Below are positions 1-7,423 of a stretch of DNA of 21,745 nt, piece after piece; within the stretch, counting starts at the first letter, position 1, and every line of letters starts with the position of its first letter. Origin of the DNA: a virus; the IMG/VR virus record IMGVR_UViG_3300009184_000246, positions 1-21,745 of that record. The stretch is one strand, 5' to 3'. Below the pieces are notes generated by a model. That model was not told where the DNA came from and made no database searches. It was given only the letters and a program-made list of their open reading frames with translations. The translations under genes and the position numbers were made by a program.

Positions 1-1
1 A

Positions 2-1003
2 GACGACAACGAACAGTACACAACTTTGTCTGTTGCTAGTCAAAAGCACATTGGTGTTAACTTCACCTCTGCTGAATTGACAATGCAGTTAGATGACTTT
101 GCAGAACGTGTTTTAAAACCGCGTATCTCTCAGTTGGCTTCTTCTATTGATGCTGACGTAGCTAACAGCTACAAAGCTATCTATAGCTCAGTTGGTACGC
201 CTGGTACAACTCCAGCTACTTCTTTGGTTCTGTTGCAAGCTCAACAAAAACTGAACGAAAACGCTGCTGTTATGTCCCCACGTTACGCTACTGTTAACCC
301 AGCAGCTAACGCAGGTTTGGTTGAAGGCATGAAAGGTCTGTTTAATCCTACAGACACAATCAGCCGTCAGTTCAAGAATGGCATGATGGGTATGGGTGTA
401 TTGGGCTTTGAAGAAATCAACATGAGCCAATCTATTAAGCAACATACAACTGGTTCTTGGGGTACAACTATCACTGTAACTTCAACAGTTGCTACTGAAG
501 GTCAAGCTACTTTAGGTATTAGCTTTACTGGTTCTAGCAAGACTTGGAACGTAGGTGATGTATTCACTATTGCTAGTGTTTACGCAGTTAACCCACAAAC
601 CCGTGAGTCAACAGGTAGCCTGCAACAGTTCACCGTAACTGCTGCTGCAACTGGTTCTTCTACAGCTACATTGTCTATTAGCCCAGCTATCTACACATCT
701 GCTAACGCTCTTGCAACTGTGGATTCATTCCCAGTAGCTACTGCTGTAGTAACAATGGTAGGTTCAGCTTCTAGCCAGTACGCTCAAAACTTGGTTTACC
801 ACAAAGATGCGATCACTTTTGCGACCGCTGACTTGTTGTTACCACAAGGTGTTGACATGGCTTCCCGCCAAGTTCACAACGGTATCTCTATGCGTGTTGT
901 ACGTCAGTATGACATCAATAATGACCGTTTACCTTGCCGTATTGACGTATTGTATGGCTTTAGCACGATTCGTCCAGCAATGGCTTGCCGTATCTGGGGC
1001 TAA
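2..1003 (+). CDS. Major capsid protein, P22 gp5-like (5' end cut off)
   Basis: This is the shell-forming coat protein of a P22-type head. The frame is open to the first bases of the window, so the true start lies to the left; the TTG at 26 is an internal codon and not the start. About 333 residues are visible, against roughly 430 for the P22 coat protein. The segment following the left edge (SQKHIGVNFTSAEL, then DDFAERVLKPRISQLASSID) matches the pattern of the P22 coat family, in which a 'VNFTS.EL...DDF..R.LKP' stretch precedes the long spine helix. A Ser/Thr/Ala-rich middle and a C-terminal part with RQYDINNDRLPCRIDVLYG complete it. A strong terminator-like hairpin follows the stop. Family assignment rests on recognised sequence pattern and on the gp4 and gp10 homologues downstream. 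Confidence 0.88.
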   Translation, partial: DDNEQYTTLSVASQKHIGVNFTSAELTMQLDDFAERVLKPRISQLASSIDADVANSYKAIYSSVGTPGTTPATSLVLLQAQQKLNENAAVMSPRYATVNPAANAGLVEGMKGLFNPTDTISRQFKNGMMGMGVLGFEEINMSQSIKQHTTGSWGTTITVTSTVATEGQATLGISFTGSSKTWNVGDVFTIASVYAVNPQTRESTGSLQQFTVTAAATGSSTATLSISPAIYTSANALATVDSFPVATAVVTMVGSASSQYAQNLVYHKDAITFATADLLLPQGVDMASRQVHNGISMRVVRQYDINNDRLPCRIDVLYGFSTIRPAMACRIWG

Positions 1004-1011
1004 ACCTAAAT

Positions 1012-1036
1012 GCTCCCGCGCAAGCGGGGGCTTTTT
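1012..1036 (+). terminator. Intrinsic terminator or attenuator after the coat gene
   Basis: An 8-bp stem (GCTCCCGC at 1012-1019 pairing with GCGGGGGC at 1024-1031, one G-T wobble) closes a GCAA loop and is followed by five T at 1032-1036. The next gene starts at 1063 in the same direction with no obvious promoter, so partial read-through that keeps coat mRNA in excess is likely (inference). Confidence 0.8.
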
Positions 1037-1062
1037 AAACTTATTTTTTAAGGAAACATATC

Positions 1063-1473
1063 ATGGCACTACCTAATGGCGCTGGCGGTTACCAACTTGG
1101 TGACGGCAATTTATCCGAAGTAGATTTACTGATTCAACCTGCTCCTGTGTCTTTGACTACTGGTGTAACCTTGACTGCTGCTCAAGTATCAAATGGCATC
1201 ATTCTTGGTAACCCAGGAACAAGCGCAGTTTCTTATCAACTTCCTACTTGTGCTGATTTGGATGCGTTAATTTCTAGCGCAAAACCAAATAGCTCGTTTG
1301 ATTTTAACGTAATTAACGTAGATGGAAGTTCATCTGGCGTTGTTACTTTAACAACAAACACTGGTTGGACTTTGGTTGGTCTGATGACTGTTGTTGCTAC
1401 TGCTGGTACAGCACAAGCTTTCCGCGCCCGTAAAACAGGCGACGCAGCTTGGACTCTTTACCGTATAGCTTAA
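1063..1473 (+). CDS. Small putative structural (decoration-like) protein
   Basis: 136 residues, beginning MALPNGAGGYQLGDGNLSEV, rich in Gly, Ser, Thr and Val with alternating hydrophobic residues typical of a beta-sandwich. I do not recognise a named family. It has no signal peptide, membrane segment or catalytic motif. The start is set by TAAGGAAA about 8 bases upstream. It sits directly after the coat gene between two terminator hairpins, the position in which many phages place a head decoration or other high-copy virion protein, so a capsid-surface role is the best inference. Its DNA has the same composition as the coat gene. Confidence 0.8.
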   Translation: MALPNGAGGYQLGDGNLSEVDLLIQPAPVSLTTGVTLTAAQVSNGIILGNPGTSAVSYQLPTCADLDALISSAKPNSSFDFNVINVDGSSSGVVTLTTNTGWTLVGLMTVVATAGTAQAFRARKTGDAAWTLYRIA

Positions 1474-1481
1474 TGTAATAT

Positions 1482-1505
1482 CCCACCCTTCGGGGTGGGT
1501 TTTTT
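1482..1505 (+). terminator. Intrinsic terminator with UUCG tetraloop
   Basis: A perfect 7-bp stem (CCCACCC 1482-1488 with GGGTGGG 1493-1499) closes a TTCG loop with the stabilising C(UUCG)G arrangement. It is followed by six T at 1500-1505, which run directly into the AAGGA ribosome binding site of the next gene. Same-strand genes follow, so it probably acts as a partial terminator or as a 3' mRNA stabiliser. Confidence 0.85.
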
Positions 1506-1516
1506 AAGGAAAAATT

Positions 1517-1933
1517 ATGCCAAATACACAAGCAAGCGGCGTCGCATATAGCGACCCCGAATTTACTATTTGCTACGCAAGCCAAGAACTTGGTTATAGC
1601 ACAGCCGCTCAAGGCACTGTGACACAAGCAACAGATAAATCTACAGGGGTAACTCTAAACAAATCTGCTGGTCGTATCACAATGAACAACGCCGCTTTAG
1701 CTGGGGCTACCGCAGTATCTTTTACGTTAACCAATAGCTTGATCTCCGCAAATGACACAATCATTGTGTGCGTTTCTAGTAATACTACTGGTAGCGCTGC
1801 TGGGGCTTACACTACTTACGTTTCTTATTTAGCTGCGGGTTCTGCTTTGATTACTTTGCGAAATTTAACTGCTTCTACTTCATATTCTGAAGCCGTTATT
1901 ATCAATTTTGCTATTATTCACGGCGCATCGTAA
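1517..1933 (+). CDS. Conserved phage structural protein, function unknown
   Basis: 138 residues. The central part, GTVTQATDKSTGVTLNKSAG then RITMNNAALAGATAVSFTLTN, is a pattern I recognise from many phage proteins near capsid or tail genes, usually left unnamed. It is a Ser/Thr/Ala-rich all-beta protein with no enzyme motif, signal peptide or membrane segment. The start at 1517 is supported by AAGGAAAAATT just upstream. It lies between two hairpins in the head gene region, suggesting a virion component such as a decoration or fibre-type protein. Family recognition is fair; its role is inference. Confidence 0.8.
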   Translation: MPNTQASGVAYSDPEFTICYASQELGYSTAAQGTVTQATDKSTGVTLNKSAGRITMNNAALAGATAVSFTLTNSLISANDTIIVCVSSNTTGSAAGAYTTYVSYLAAGSALITLRNLTASTSYSEAVIINFAIIHGAS

Positions 1934-1936
1934 TAA

Positions 1937-1960
1937 ATAGGGGGTTTAATTACCCCCTAT
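1937..1960 (+). terminator. Hairpin between 1517-1933 and 1976-2179
   Basis: A perfect 9-bp inverted repeat (ATAGGGGGT at 1937-1945 and ACCCCCTAT at 1952-1960) surrounds a 6-base loop. No T run follows on the + strand, so it may be a processing or mRNA-stability hairpin and not a true terminator. It occupies most of the intergenic space and leaves no clear Shine-Dalgarno sequence for the ATG at 1976. Confidence 0.5.
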
Positions 1961-1975
1961 CTAATTGAAAAAATC

Positions 1976-2179
1976 ATGCCTATAATTTATTTGAAGCATC
2001 CTGACCACGGAACTAAAGTGGCAACAATGGAATTAGAAGCAGAATTTGATGAAAAAAATGGTTGGGAACGCTATACTTTAGGTACGCAACCTGAAGTTTT
2101 AGTTGAAGTAATAGAAAAAATTATTGCGGCTCCTGTTAACACACTGGAAGTAAAAAGACGTCGTAAAACCGCACAGTAA
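1976..2179 (+). CDS. Small conserved phage protein, head region
   Basis: 67 residues with the opening IIYLKHPDHGTKVATMELEAE, then NGWERYTLG and a basic C-terminus (VKRRRKTAQ). Short proteins with a 'KHP.HGTK.A......D...GW.R' pattern are common next to head-completion genes in phages, but I know of no established function. It has no membrane segment. The ATG is close behind a hairpin and lacks a good ribosome binding site, so expression may be low or coupled. The adjacent gp4-like gene begins 10 bases downstream. Confidence 0.75.
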   Translation: MPIIYLKHPDHGTKVATMELEAEFDEKNGWERYTLGTQPEVLVEVIEKIIAAPVNTLEVKRRRKTAQ

Positions 2180-2189
2180 GGAGTAGGCT

Positions 2190-2903
2190 ATGGCGACAAC
2201 CGCCGGTGATCAAATTAATGCAGCATTACGTTTAATCGGTATGCTTGCCGAGGGTGAAACGCCTTCTGCCAATACTTCACAAGATGCTTTGAACGCTTTG
2301 AATCAAATGATTGATTCATGGAATACTGAACGTCTATCAGTTTTTTCTACCCAAGATCAAGTATTTACTTGGACTCCTAATCAGATTCATAGAACATTAG
2401 GGCCAACAGGTGACTTTGCGGGTAATCGCCCTATTTTGCTTGATGATTCCACTTATTTTAAAGATCCTACTAATGGGATTTCGTTTGGTATTAAGATTAT
2501 TAACCAACAACAATACGATGGCATTGCGGTTAAAACAGTAACTTCCACCTATCCACAAGTGATGTGGATTAATATGGATTACCCTAATATTGATATGTAT
2601 GTATACCCAGTGCCTACAAAAGCATTGGAATGGCATTTTATTTCGGTTACTGAATTAGACCAACCCGCTAATCTTTCAACTAATTTGACTTTCCCGCCTG
2701 GCTATTTAAGATGTTTTAAATACAATTTGGCTTGTGAAATAGCTACCGAATTTGGCATTGAGCCACCTTCAAACGTAGCTCGTATTGCCATGACTTCTAA
2801 GCGCAATTTAAAACGCATTAATAATCCTGACGATATTATGTCGTTGCCTTATAGCATTGTAGCTACGCGTCAACGCTTTAACATCTTTGCTGGTAATTAT
2901 TAA
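2190..2903 (+). CDS. P22 gp4-like tail accessory factor (head completion)
   Basis: In P22, gp4 binds beneath the portal after DNA packaging and provides the docking ring for the rest of the tail machine. This 237-residue protein has the features of the gp4 family: an N-terminal helical part with IDSWNTERLSVFS (residues about 41-53), a central beta region, then a 'PPGYLRCFKYNLACEIATEFG' type helix and 'RNLKRINNPDDI' near the C-terminus. An AAGGAG site sits 7 bases before the ATG. Its stop overlaps the start of the gp10-like gene by one base (TAATG), implying translational coupling. The gene order coat, gp4, gp10 matches P22 and supports the call. Confidence 0.85.
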   Translation: MATTAGDQINAALRLIGMLAEGETPSANTSQDALNALNQMIDSWNTERLSVFSTQDQVFTWTPNQIHRTLGPTGDFAGNRPILLDDSTYFKDPTNGISFGIKIINQQQYDGIAVKTVTSTYPQVMWINMDYPNIDMYVYPVPTKALEWHFISVTELDQPANLSTNLTFPPGYLRCFKYNLACEIATEFGIEPPSNVARIAMTSKRNLKRINNPDDIMSLPYSIVATRQRFNIFAGNY

Positions 2904-4342
2904 TGAAATCGCATATTTTGGGGCAATCTTATGTTGCCCGCAGCGTCAACGCGGCGGACGATGTAATGATGAACTTGTTTCCAGAAGCTACGCCAAATGA
3001 AGGCAAAGAAAACGGTTTTTTAAATAGAGCGCCAGGGATGCGTAAACTTGCCACAATTGGCAAAGGCCCAATTCGCGCTCTATGGGCGCATCAGACTAAC
3101 GGTGCCGACGCTTACGTTGTATCAGGCAATGAAGTTTTTAAAATTGACAACGGGTATTACCCTACTAAATTAGGCAATATTGCTGGATCAGGCCCAGTGT
3201 CCATTGCTGACAATGGTACACAACTGTTTTTTGCTGCTAATCCTCAAGGCTATATCTATGATGAAGTAGCTAACACTTTTACCCAAATTACTGACCCCGA
3301 CTTCCCCGGCGCAGTAACTGTAGGCTACCTAGATGGCTATTTTGTATTTAACGAGCCAGATAGCCAAAGAATTTGGGTTACTGAGATATTTGACGGTACT
3401 TTAATTGACCCTTTAGCGTTTGCTAGTGCTGAAGGCTCACCAGACTTAGTTCAAGCCATTAACGTAGATCAACGTGAGCTTTGGGTATTTGGTACAGACA
3501 CCATTGAGGTGTGGTACAACGCAGGTACGGCTAATTTCCCTTTTGCGCGCATTCAGGGCGCTTTTAATGAGTTAGGGTGCCTAGCCCCTTACTCCGTAGC
3601 AAAACTTGATAACACGTTGTTTTGGCTTGGTAATGACCCGCGTGGTTATGGCATCATTTATCGTGGTGAAGGCTATCGTGGCAAACGCGTATCAACACAC
3701 GCTATTGAGTACGCCATCCAAAGCTACGGCGATGTATCAAACGCTATTGCCTACACTTATCAACAAGAAGGTCATGCTTTTTATGTATTAATATTCCCTA
3801 CAGTTAATAAGACTTGGGTTTACGATGTGTCCACAGGCGCATGGCATGAACGTGCAGGCTTTGAAAACGGCTACTTTACGCGTCATCGTTCCAACTGCCA
3901 AATGAATTATCAAAGCCAAACCATTGTTGGCGACTATTTAAACGGCAATTTATATGCTTTTGACTTAGATGTTTATAACGATAATGGTGCAGTGCAAAAA
4001 TGGGTTCGTTCTTGGAGAGCGCTTCCTACAGGAACTAACAACTTAAAACGTACTGCTCAACACACATTACAGCTTGATTGCGAAGCAGGCGTAGGTACAA
4101 ATACAGGGCAAGCGCAAGATCCACAAGTCATGCTTCGTTGGTCAGATGATGGCGGCCATACTTGGTCAAATGAACATTGGGTATCGGTTGGCAAGATTGG
4201 TGAATATTATCGCCGTGCTATTTGGCGTCGACTTGGCATGACAATTAAGCTTCGTGACCGCGTGTATGAAATTTCAGGCACAGACCCATCCAAAATGGTA
4301 ATTATGGGCGCTGAATTAATATTGAGCGGTACAAATGCCTAG
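2903..4342 (+). CDS. P22 gp10-like packaged-DNA stabilization protein
   Basis: The P22 gp10 family forms the tail hub between the gp4 ring and the needle and keeps packaged DNA in the head. This 479-residue protein (P22 gp10 is about 470) begins with the family pattern of a Tyr-Val-Ala-Arg-Ser-Val-Asn-Ala stretch and 'NLFPE', then repeated beta-strand units consistent with a propeller-like fold, including VDQRELWVFGTDTIEVWYNAG and the tail of the protein with LRDRVYEISGTDPSKMVIMGA. Length, order after gp4 and these patterns agree. The ATG lies in the stop of the preceding gene, and its own TAG overlaps the next small gene. Confidence 0.87.
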   Translation: MKSHILGQSYVARSVNAADDVMMNLFPEATPNEGKENGFLNRAPGMRKLATIGKGPIRALWAHQTNGADAYVVSGNEVFKIDNGYYPTKLGNIAGSGPVSIADNGTQLFFAANPQGYIYDEVANTFTQITDPDFPGAVTVGYLDGYFVFNEPDSQRIWVTEIFDGTLIDPLAFASAEGSPDLVQAINVDQRELWVFGTDTIEVWYNAGTANFPFARIQGAFNELGCLAPYSVAKLDNTLFWLGNDPRGYGIIYRGEGYRGKRVSTHAIEYAIQSYGDVSNAIAYTYQQEGHAFYVLIFPTVNKTWVYDVSTGAWHERAGFENGYFTRHRSNCQMNYQSQTIVGDYLNGNLYAFDLDVYNDNGAVQKWVRSWRALPTGTNNLKRTAQHTLQLDCEAGVGTNTGQAQDPQVMLRWSDDGGHTWSNEHWVSVGKIGEYYRRAIWRRLGMTIKLRDRVYEISGTDPSKMVIMGAELILSGTNA

Positions 4343-4511
4343 TAACTTAACCACTATTCCTGCACCTAGAGTTCCATTAATAGATCCTACTACAGGATTA
4401 ATTTCTAACGAATGGTATCGTTTTTTCTTTAATTTATACACGTTAACTGGGGCAGGTGGAAATTCTATTTCTTTGTCAGATTTGCAACTTAATCCGCCAT
4501 CTATAGATTAA
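4335..4511 (+). CDS. Small conserved phage protein (58 aa) after gp10
   Basis: 58 residues beginning MPSNLTTIPAPRVPLIDPTT, then GLISNEWYRFFFNLYTL. The block 'PAPRVPLIDP.TGLIS.EWYRFF.NL' is a pattern I recognise from many phage genomes immediately upstream of tail-fibre genes, with no assigned function. The start overlaps the last 8 bases of the gp10-like gene in another frame, so translation is probably coupled. The aromatic WYRFFFNLY segment could bury against another tail protein. In P22 the tail needle gene follows gp10; this protein is far too short to be a needle. Confidence 0.72.
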   Translation: MPSNLTTIPAPRVPLIDPTTGLISNEWYRFFFNLYTLTGAGGNSISLSDLQLNPPSID

Positions 4512-4536
4512 GTATGTTTTTTTATGCCTACCCTTC

Positions 4537-4545
4537 TGATACACT
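4537..4545 (+). promoter_or_regulatory. Possible extended -10 promoter before tail-fibre genes
   Basis: TG-A-TACACT at 4537-4545 resembles an extended -10 box, with a T-rich stretch 17-18 bases upstream in place of a -35 box. It lies in the 58-base gap between 4511 and the tail-fibre start at 4570. The matches are weak and a promoter here is tentative. Confidence 0.22.
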
Positions 4546-4569
4546 AGCACGAAAGCTACGAGGTAATTT

Positions 4570-5508
4570 ATGTCAACATTTTTAACCCCATCCCCTAAGC
4601 AACAATTTTTTACCGATGCCGGTGTTCCTTTGGTAGGTGGTAAAGTCTATACCTATGCGGCTGGGACTTCTACACCGTTAGCAACATATCAAGATTCAAC
4701 AGGCGTAACTTCAAACACTAACCCTGTTATTTTAAACTCCCGCGGCGAAGCTAATATTTGGCTTGCGCCTAGTTTGTCGTATAAATTTATTCTTAAAGAT
4801 TCAGCCGACGCAATTATTTGGACTGTAGATAATATCAATATTGGTATTAACTTTGGTAACGTCATTATTACTGGCGGGTCAATTAATAGCACCGTTATTG
4901 GCAATATTAGCCCCGCCGCAGGTTCATTTACCGATCTTTCCGCAAGTGGCACCGTTACCTTTAATTCCACAAGTCAAATGCAAATCCCTTCTGGTTTGAC
5001 TTCAGAACGCACAACAACGCCTGTAGATGGAATGTTGCGGTTTAATACTACCGTAGGTGAATATGAGGGTAATATTTCAGTTGCAGGGCAAAGTATTTCA
5101 TCCATAGTTAACTCAGGATCACCTGCTACTACAGCAACCTTAACTACTTCATCTCCGCATGGCCTGTCAAATGGCGCTTACATTACAGTAAGTGGAGCTA
5201 TTCCTACTAACTATAACGGTTCGTATAACATTACCTACATTAGCACTACCTCATTTAGTTATGTTATGGCGTCAAGCCCAGGCGGCAGTGCTTCAACGGT
5301 TGGTAGCTATGTAGCGCATCTATGGGCGCAAATTGGTGGTGGCGCTACAGGTAGCAATAATGATCAAATTTTTGTAGAAAATGGTCAGAACGTAACCGCT
5401 AGTTATTCAATCCCTGTAGGCAAAAATGCTTCTAGTGTTGGCCCAATTACTATCAATTCAGGCGTATCTGTAACAGTTCCTAGCGCTAGTCGCTGGGTAA
5501 TTCTTTAA
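4570..5508 (+). CDS. Tail fibre protein with virion-attachment N-terminus
   Basis: 312 residues. The N-terminal ~75 residues (PSPKQQFFTDAGVPLVGGKV, then YTYAAGTSTPLATYQDS and SRGEANIWL) form the widespread phage tail-fibre/tailspike attachment domain that binds the fibre to the tail. The middle is Ser/Thr/Gly-rich beta-sheet with a receptor-type module (TLTTSSPHGLSNGAYITVSG). The C-terminus (SIPVGKNASSVGPITINSGV, then SVTVPSASRWVIL) is a common fibre-tip module. It is short for a complete fibre, and further fibre-like genes follow. The start has GAGG 7-10 bases upstream. Function in receptor binding is well supported by the two end modules; host receptor unknown. Confidence 0.85.
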   Translation: MSTFLTPSPKQQFFTDAGVPLVGGKVYTYAAGTSTPLATYQDSTGVTSNTNPVILNSRGEANIWLAPSLSYKFILKDSADAIIWTVDNINIGINFGNVIITGGSINSTVIGNISPAAGSFTDLSASGTVTFNSTSQMQIPSGLTSERTTTPVDGMLRFNTTVGEYEGNISVAGQSISSIVNSGSPATTATLTTSSPHGLSNGAYITVSGAIPTNYNGSYNITYISTTSFSYVMASSPGGSASTVGSYVAHLWAQIGGGATGSNNDQIFVENGQNVTASYSIPVGKNASSVGPITINSGVSVTVPSASRWVIL

Positions 5509-5517
5509 GGAAACATT

Positions 5518-5736
5518 ATGTCATCAGTCATAATTTCAGGGGATACAAGCGGTACAATTACCGTAGCGGCTCCTGCCACCGCTGGTTCAAATACAATTAC
5601 GCTTCCTGCGGTAACAGGTAATGCACTTGTTTCTACTGCGGTATCGGCATCAACTACAAACACAGTAACCAATAAAATTGCTATTAATATTGGTGGCACC
5701 GTTTATTATTTATTAGCTTCTACTTCAGGAACTTAA
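5518..5736 (+). CDS. Short tail-fibre-like protein
   Basis: 72 residues beginning MSSVIISGDTSGTITVAAPA, then SNTITLPAVTGNALVSTA. Short Gly/Thr-rich stretches of the form 'SGDTSGTITL.AP..AGSNT.TLPA' occur within many phage fibre proteins, and here one stands as a separate gene. AAGGAAA lies 7 bases before the ATG, and the next gene starts 2 bases after its stop. It could be an accessory fibre subunit, or a module split off from a larger fibre gene. No enzyme motif is present. Confidence 0.75.
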   Translation: MSSVIISGDTSGTITVAAPATAGSNTITLPAVTGNALVSTAVSASTTNTVTNKIAINIGGTVYYLLASTSGT

Positions 5737-5738
5737 TT

Positions 5739-6287
5739 ATGACCGCGACAATTAACGCATCTACAAGTTCGGGCATTATACAAACGGCTGATACTAGCGG
5801 TGATTTAGCCTTGCAAAGCAATGGCACGACTAAATTGACCGTAAGCTCTACTGGTGCAACTATTACTGCCTTAACCGTATCAGGCGCTACTACTGTATCA
5901 AGCAGCGGGATAACTTTTTCAAATGCAAGTACACAAACTGTAGCTAGCCCGTTTTCTAAAAGTTTTGTTTCATCTAATCAATCTATTCCAACTGCGTCAG
6001 GGCAAACATTTACTGTTGCACATGGTCTTGGTGTAGTTCCTAAAATTTTACGATTGGTAGCTGTTTGTTTAACAGCACAATATGGATGGACTGTTGGCGC
6101 AGAAGGTGAAATTACAATGAATGGAACAACCAACGGCAATCTTCAAAATATTGGAGTGCTGGCAGATGTTACAAATGTTTATTACGCTGCTGGAAGCGGA
6201 ATAAACATAATAAATAATTCCAGCGGTGATAATGTAAGCATTTTAAACAATTCAAATTTTGCATTAAAAATTTACGCTTACGCATAA
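5739..6287 (+). CDS. Tail-fibre-like protein with variable C-terminus
   Basis: 182 residues. The N-terminal third (MTATINASTSSGIIQTADTS, then GDLALQSNGTTKLTVSSTG) is the fibre-type beta repeat often called a trimerising stalk pattern in phage tails. A linker ends at ASTQTVASPFSKSF, and the C-terminal half (FTVAHGLGVVPKILRLVAVC) resembles fibre-tip modules with an 'H.LG..P....' motif. AGGAA precedes the ATG. It is probably a structural tail-fibre subunit, by content and position among fibre genes; the exact partner is not visible. Confidence 0.77.
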   Translation: MTATINASTSSGIIQTADTSGDLALQSNGTTKLTVSSTGATITALTVSGATTVSSSGITFSNASTQTVASPFSKSFVSSNQSIPTASGQTFTVAHGLGVVPKILRLVAVCLTAQYGWTVGAEGEITMNGTTNGNLQNIGVLADVTNVYYAAGSGINIINNSSGDNVSILNNSNFALKIYAYA

Positions 6288-6296
6288 GGATAGAAA

Positions 6297-6449
6297 ATGA
6301 CACACAGAATTGTAGTAGATTTACAGACTAGCACAATTACTCAAGTGGAATATACAGCAGAAGAACAAGCTGTTTATGATGCAGCCGTAGCCGCACAAGT
6401 TGTTGAAACGCCTGTTAAAACATTAGCAGAACCAATTAAAGAGGTTTAA
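6297..6449 (+). CDS. Small acidic protein (50 aa) in tail-fibre region
   Basis: 50 residues, MTHRIVVDLQTSTITQVEYT, then AEEQAVYDAAVAAQ and a C-terminus ending PIKEV. The pattern 'VD..T...T...YT.EE.A.YDAA.AA' is seen in many short proteins next to phage fibre genes, where some act as fibre assembly helpers; that role is inference here. AAGGA lies 7 bases before the ATG, and the next gene begins 2 bases after the stop. The gene falls below common length cut-offs. Confidence 0.72.
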   Translation: MTHRIVVDLQTSTITQVEYTAEEQAVYDAAVAAQVVETPVKTLAEPIKEV

Positions 6450-6451
6450 TT

Positions 6452-7078
6452 ATGTCATTAGTTCTTAGTGGTGATTCACCCAATTTAACAAGCGCTACGT
6501 TAACTACGCCTACAATAACTACGCCTACAATAACTGGCGGAACATTATCAAGCCCAACAATAACCACGCCAACACTTAATAGTCCTACAATTAACACCCC
6601 AACAATGGGTGGTAGCGTGATTACTAATGGAACTGCCGTAGCTTCTACAAGTGGTACAAGCATTGACTTTACTGGTATTCCTAGTTGGGTAAAGAGTATT
6701 ACTGTGATATTTAATGGTGTAAGTTTAAACGCTAGTAGCGCGCCTTTAATTCAATTAGGAACTTCAGGGGGAATTATATCTACTGGATATTCTTCTTCAA
6801 GCTATCAAAATGTTGGTAATGCTTCAATTTCTTCGACAGCAGGATTTTGTATTTACGAAAATACAAGTGGGCAAGAATGTAGTGGAAGTTATGTTATAAA
6901 TTTGTTAAGTTCAGGAATTTGGGCTGGCGGCGGGAATCATTGCAGAGAAACTTCGCCAGCTATGAAAGTGTCTGCTGGCAGACTTACTGGTGCTGGAACA
7001 ATAGACCGTGTTCGCATCACCACAGTAAACGGTACAGATACCTTTGATGCTGGTTCTATTAATATCCAATACGGGTAA
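6452..7078 (+). CDS. Tail-fibre protein with pentapeptide stalk repeats
   Basis: 208 residues. Residues 18-52 are seven consecutive five-residue units of the form x-x-P-T-(I/L/M) (TTPTI, TTPTI, TGGTL, SSPTI, TTPTL, NSPTI, NTPTM), a stalk repeat seen in phage fibres. The first two units are encoded by an exact 15-bp tandem repeat (6501-6530). The C-terminal ~140 residues (GTSIDFTGIPSWVKSITVIF and a Gly/Ser-rich region with Cys) look like a globular tip. The N-terminus MSLVLSGD resembles that of the short fibre gene at 5518. An AGG ribosome site (GAGGTTTAATT) lies before the ATG. Confidence 0.8.
   Translation: MSLVLSGDSPNLTSATLTTPTITTPTITGGTLSSPTITTPTLNSPTINTPTMGGSVITNGTAVASTSGTSIDFTGIPSWVKSITVIFNGVSLNASSAPLIQLGTSGGIISTGYSSSSYQNVGNASISSTAGFCIYENTSGQECSGSYVINLLSSGIWAGGGNHCRETSPAMKVSAGRLTGAGTIDRVRITTVNGTDTFDAGSINIQYG
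6501..6530 (+). repeat. Exact 15-bp tandem repeat (two copies)
   Basis: The unit TAACTACGCCTACAA occurs at 6501-6515 and again at 6516-6530. It encodes two identical pentapeptides of the fibre stalk, so it can change stalk length by in-frame slippage or recombination. Confidence 0.9.
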
Positions 7079-7081
7079 GTT

Positions 7082-7423
7082 ATGACTGTTTACGTCAAAG
7101 TTCTCATTCCTGCCAAGATTGCTGAAAATGCTCAAACCACGCAATACACTGCGGGGAACAACATTACCACTATTATTGACAAGTTTACGGCTACTAACTT
7201 TAGCGGCTCTAGCGCTACTATTAGCGTTAATATTGTTACTGAGGCTGATACAGCAGGCAATCAGAATTTAATTATTAAGACTAAGAGCTTGACCGCAGGC
7301 GAAACGTACACGTTTCCAGAGATTGTTGGGCAAGCACTAGAGCCAGCAGGGTTTATATCTACTATTGCTAGTGCAGCTAGTGCTATCAATATTCGGTCTA
7401 ACGGACGTGAGATTTCAAACTAA
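7082..7423 (+). CDS. Conserved phage protein near tail fibres, beta-rich
   Basis: 113 residues with VKVLIPAKIAENAQTTQYTA, then NNITTIIDKFTATNFS and a C-terminal 'EPAGFISTIASAASAINIRS NGREI' region. The composition suggests a beta-sandwich, and proteins with a 'YTA....TIIDKFTATN' pattern are often found beside phage fibre genes without known function. The start overlaps no gene and has only a weak purine-rich site. Its TAA overlaps the next ATG by one base. A virion or fibre-accessory role is inferred from position. Confidence 0.75.
   Translation: MTVYVKVLIPAKIAENAQTTQYTAGNNITTIIDKFTATNFSGSSATISVNIVTEADTAGNQNLIIKTKSLTAGETYTFPEIVGQALEPAGFISTIASAASAINIRSNGREISN

Noticed and set aside
26-28. TTG as the start of the coat protein
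   Set aside because: The same frame is open upstream to the window edge and encodes family-like sequence, so the TTG is internal.
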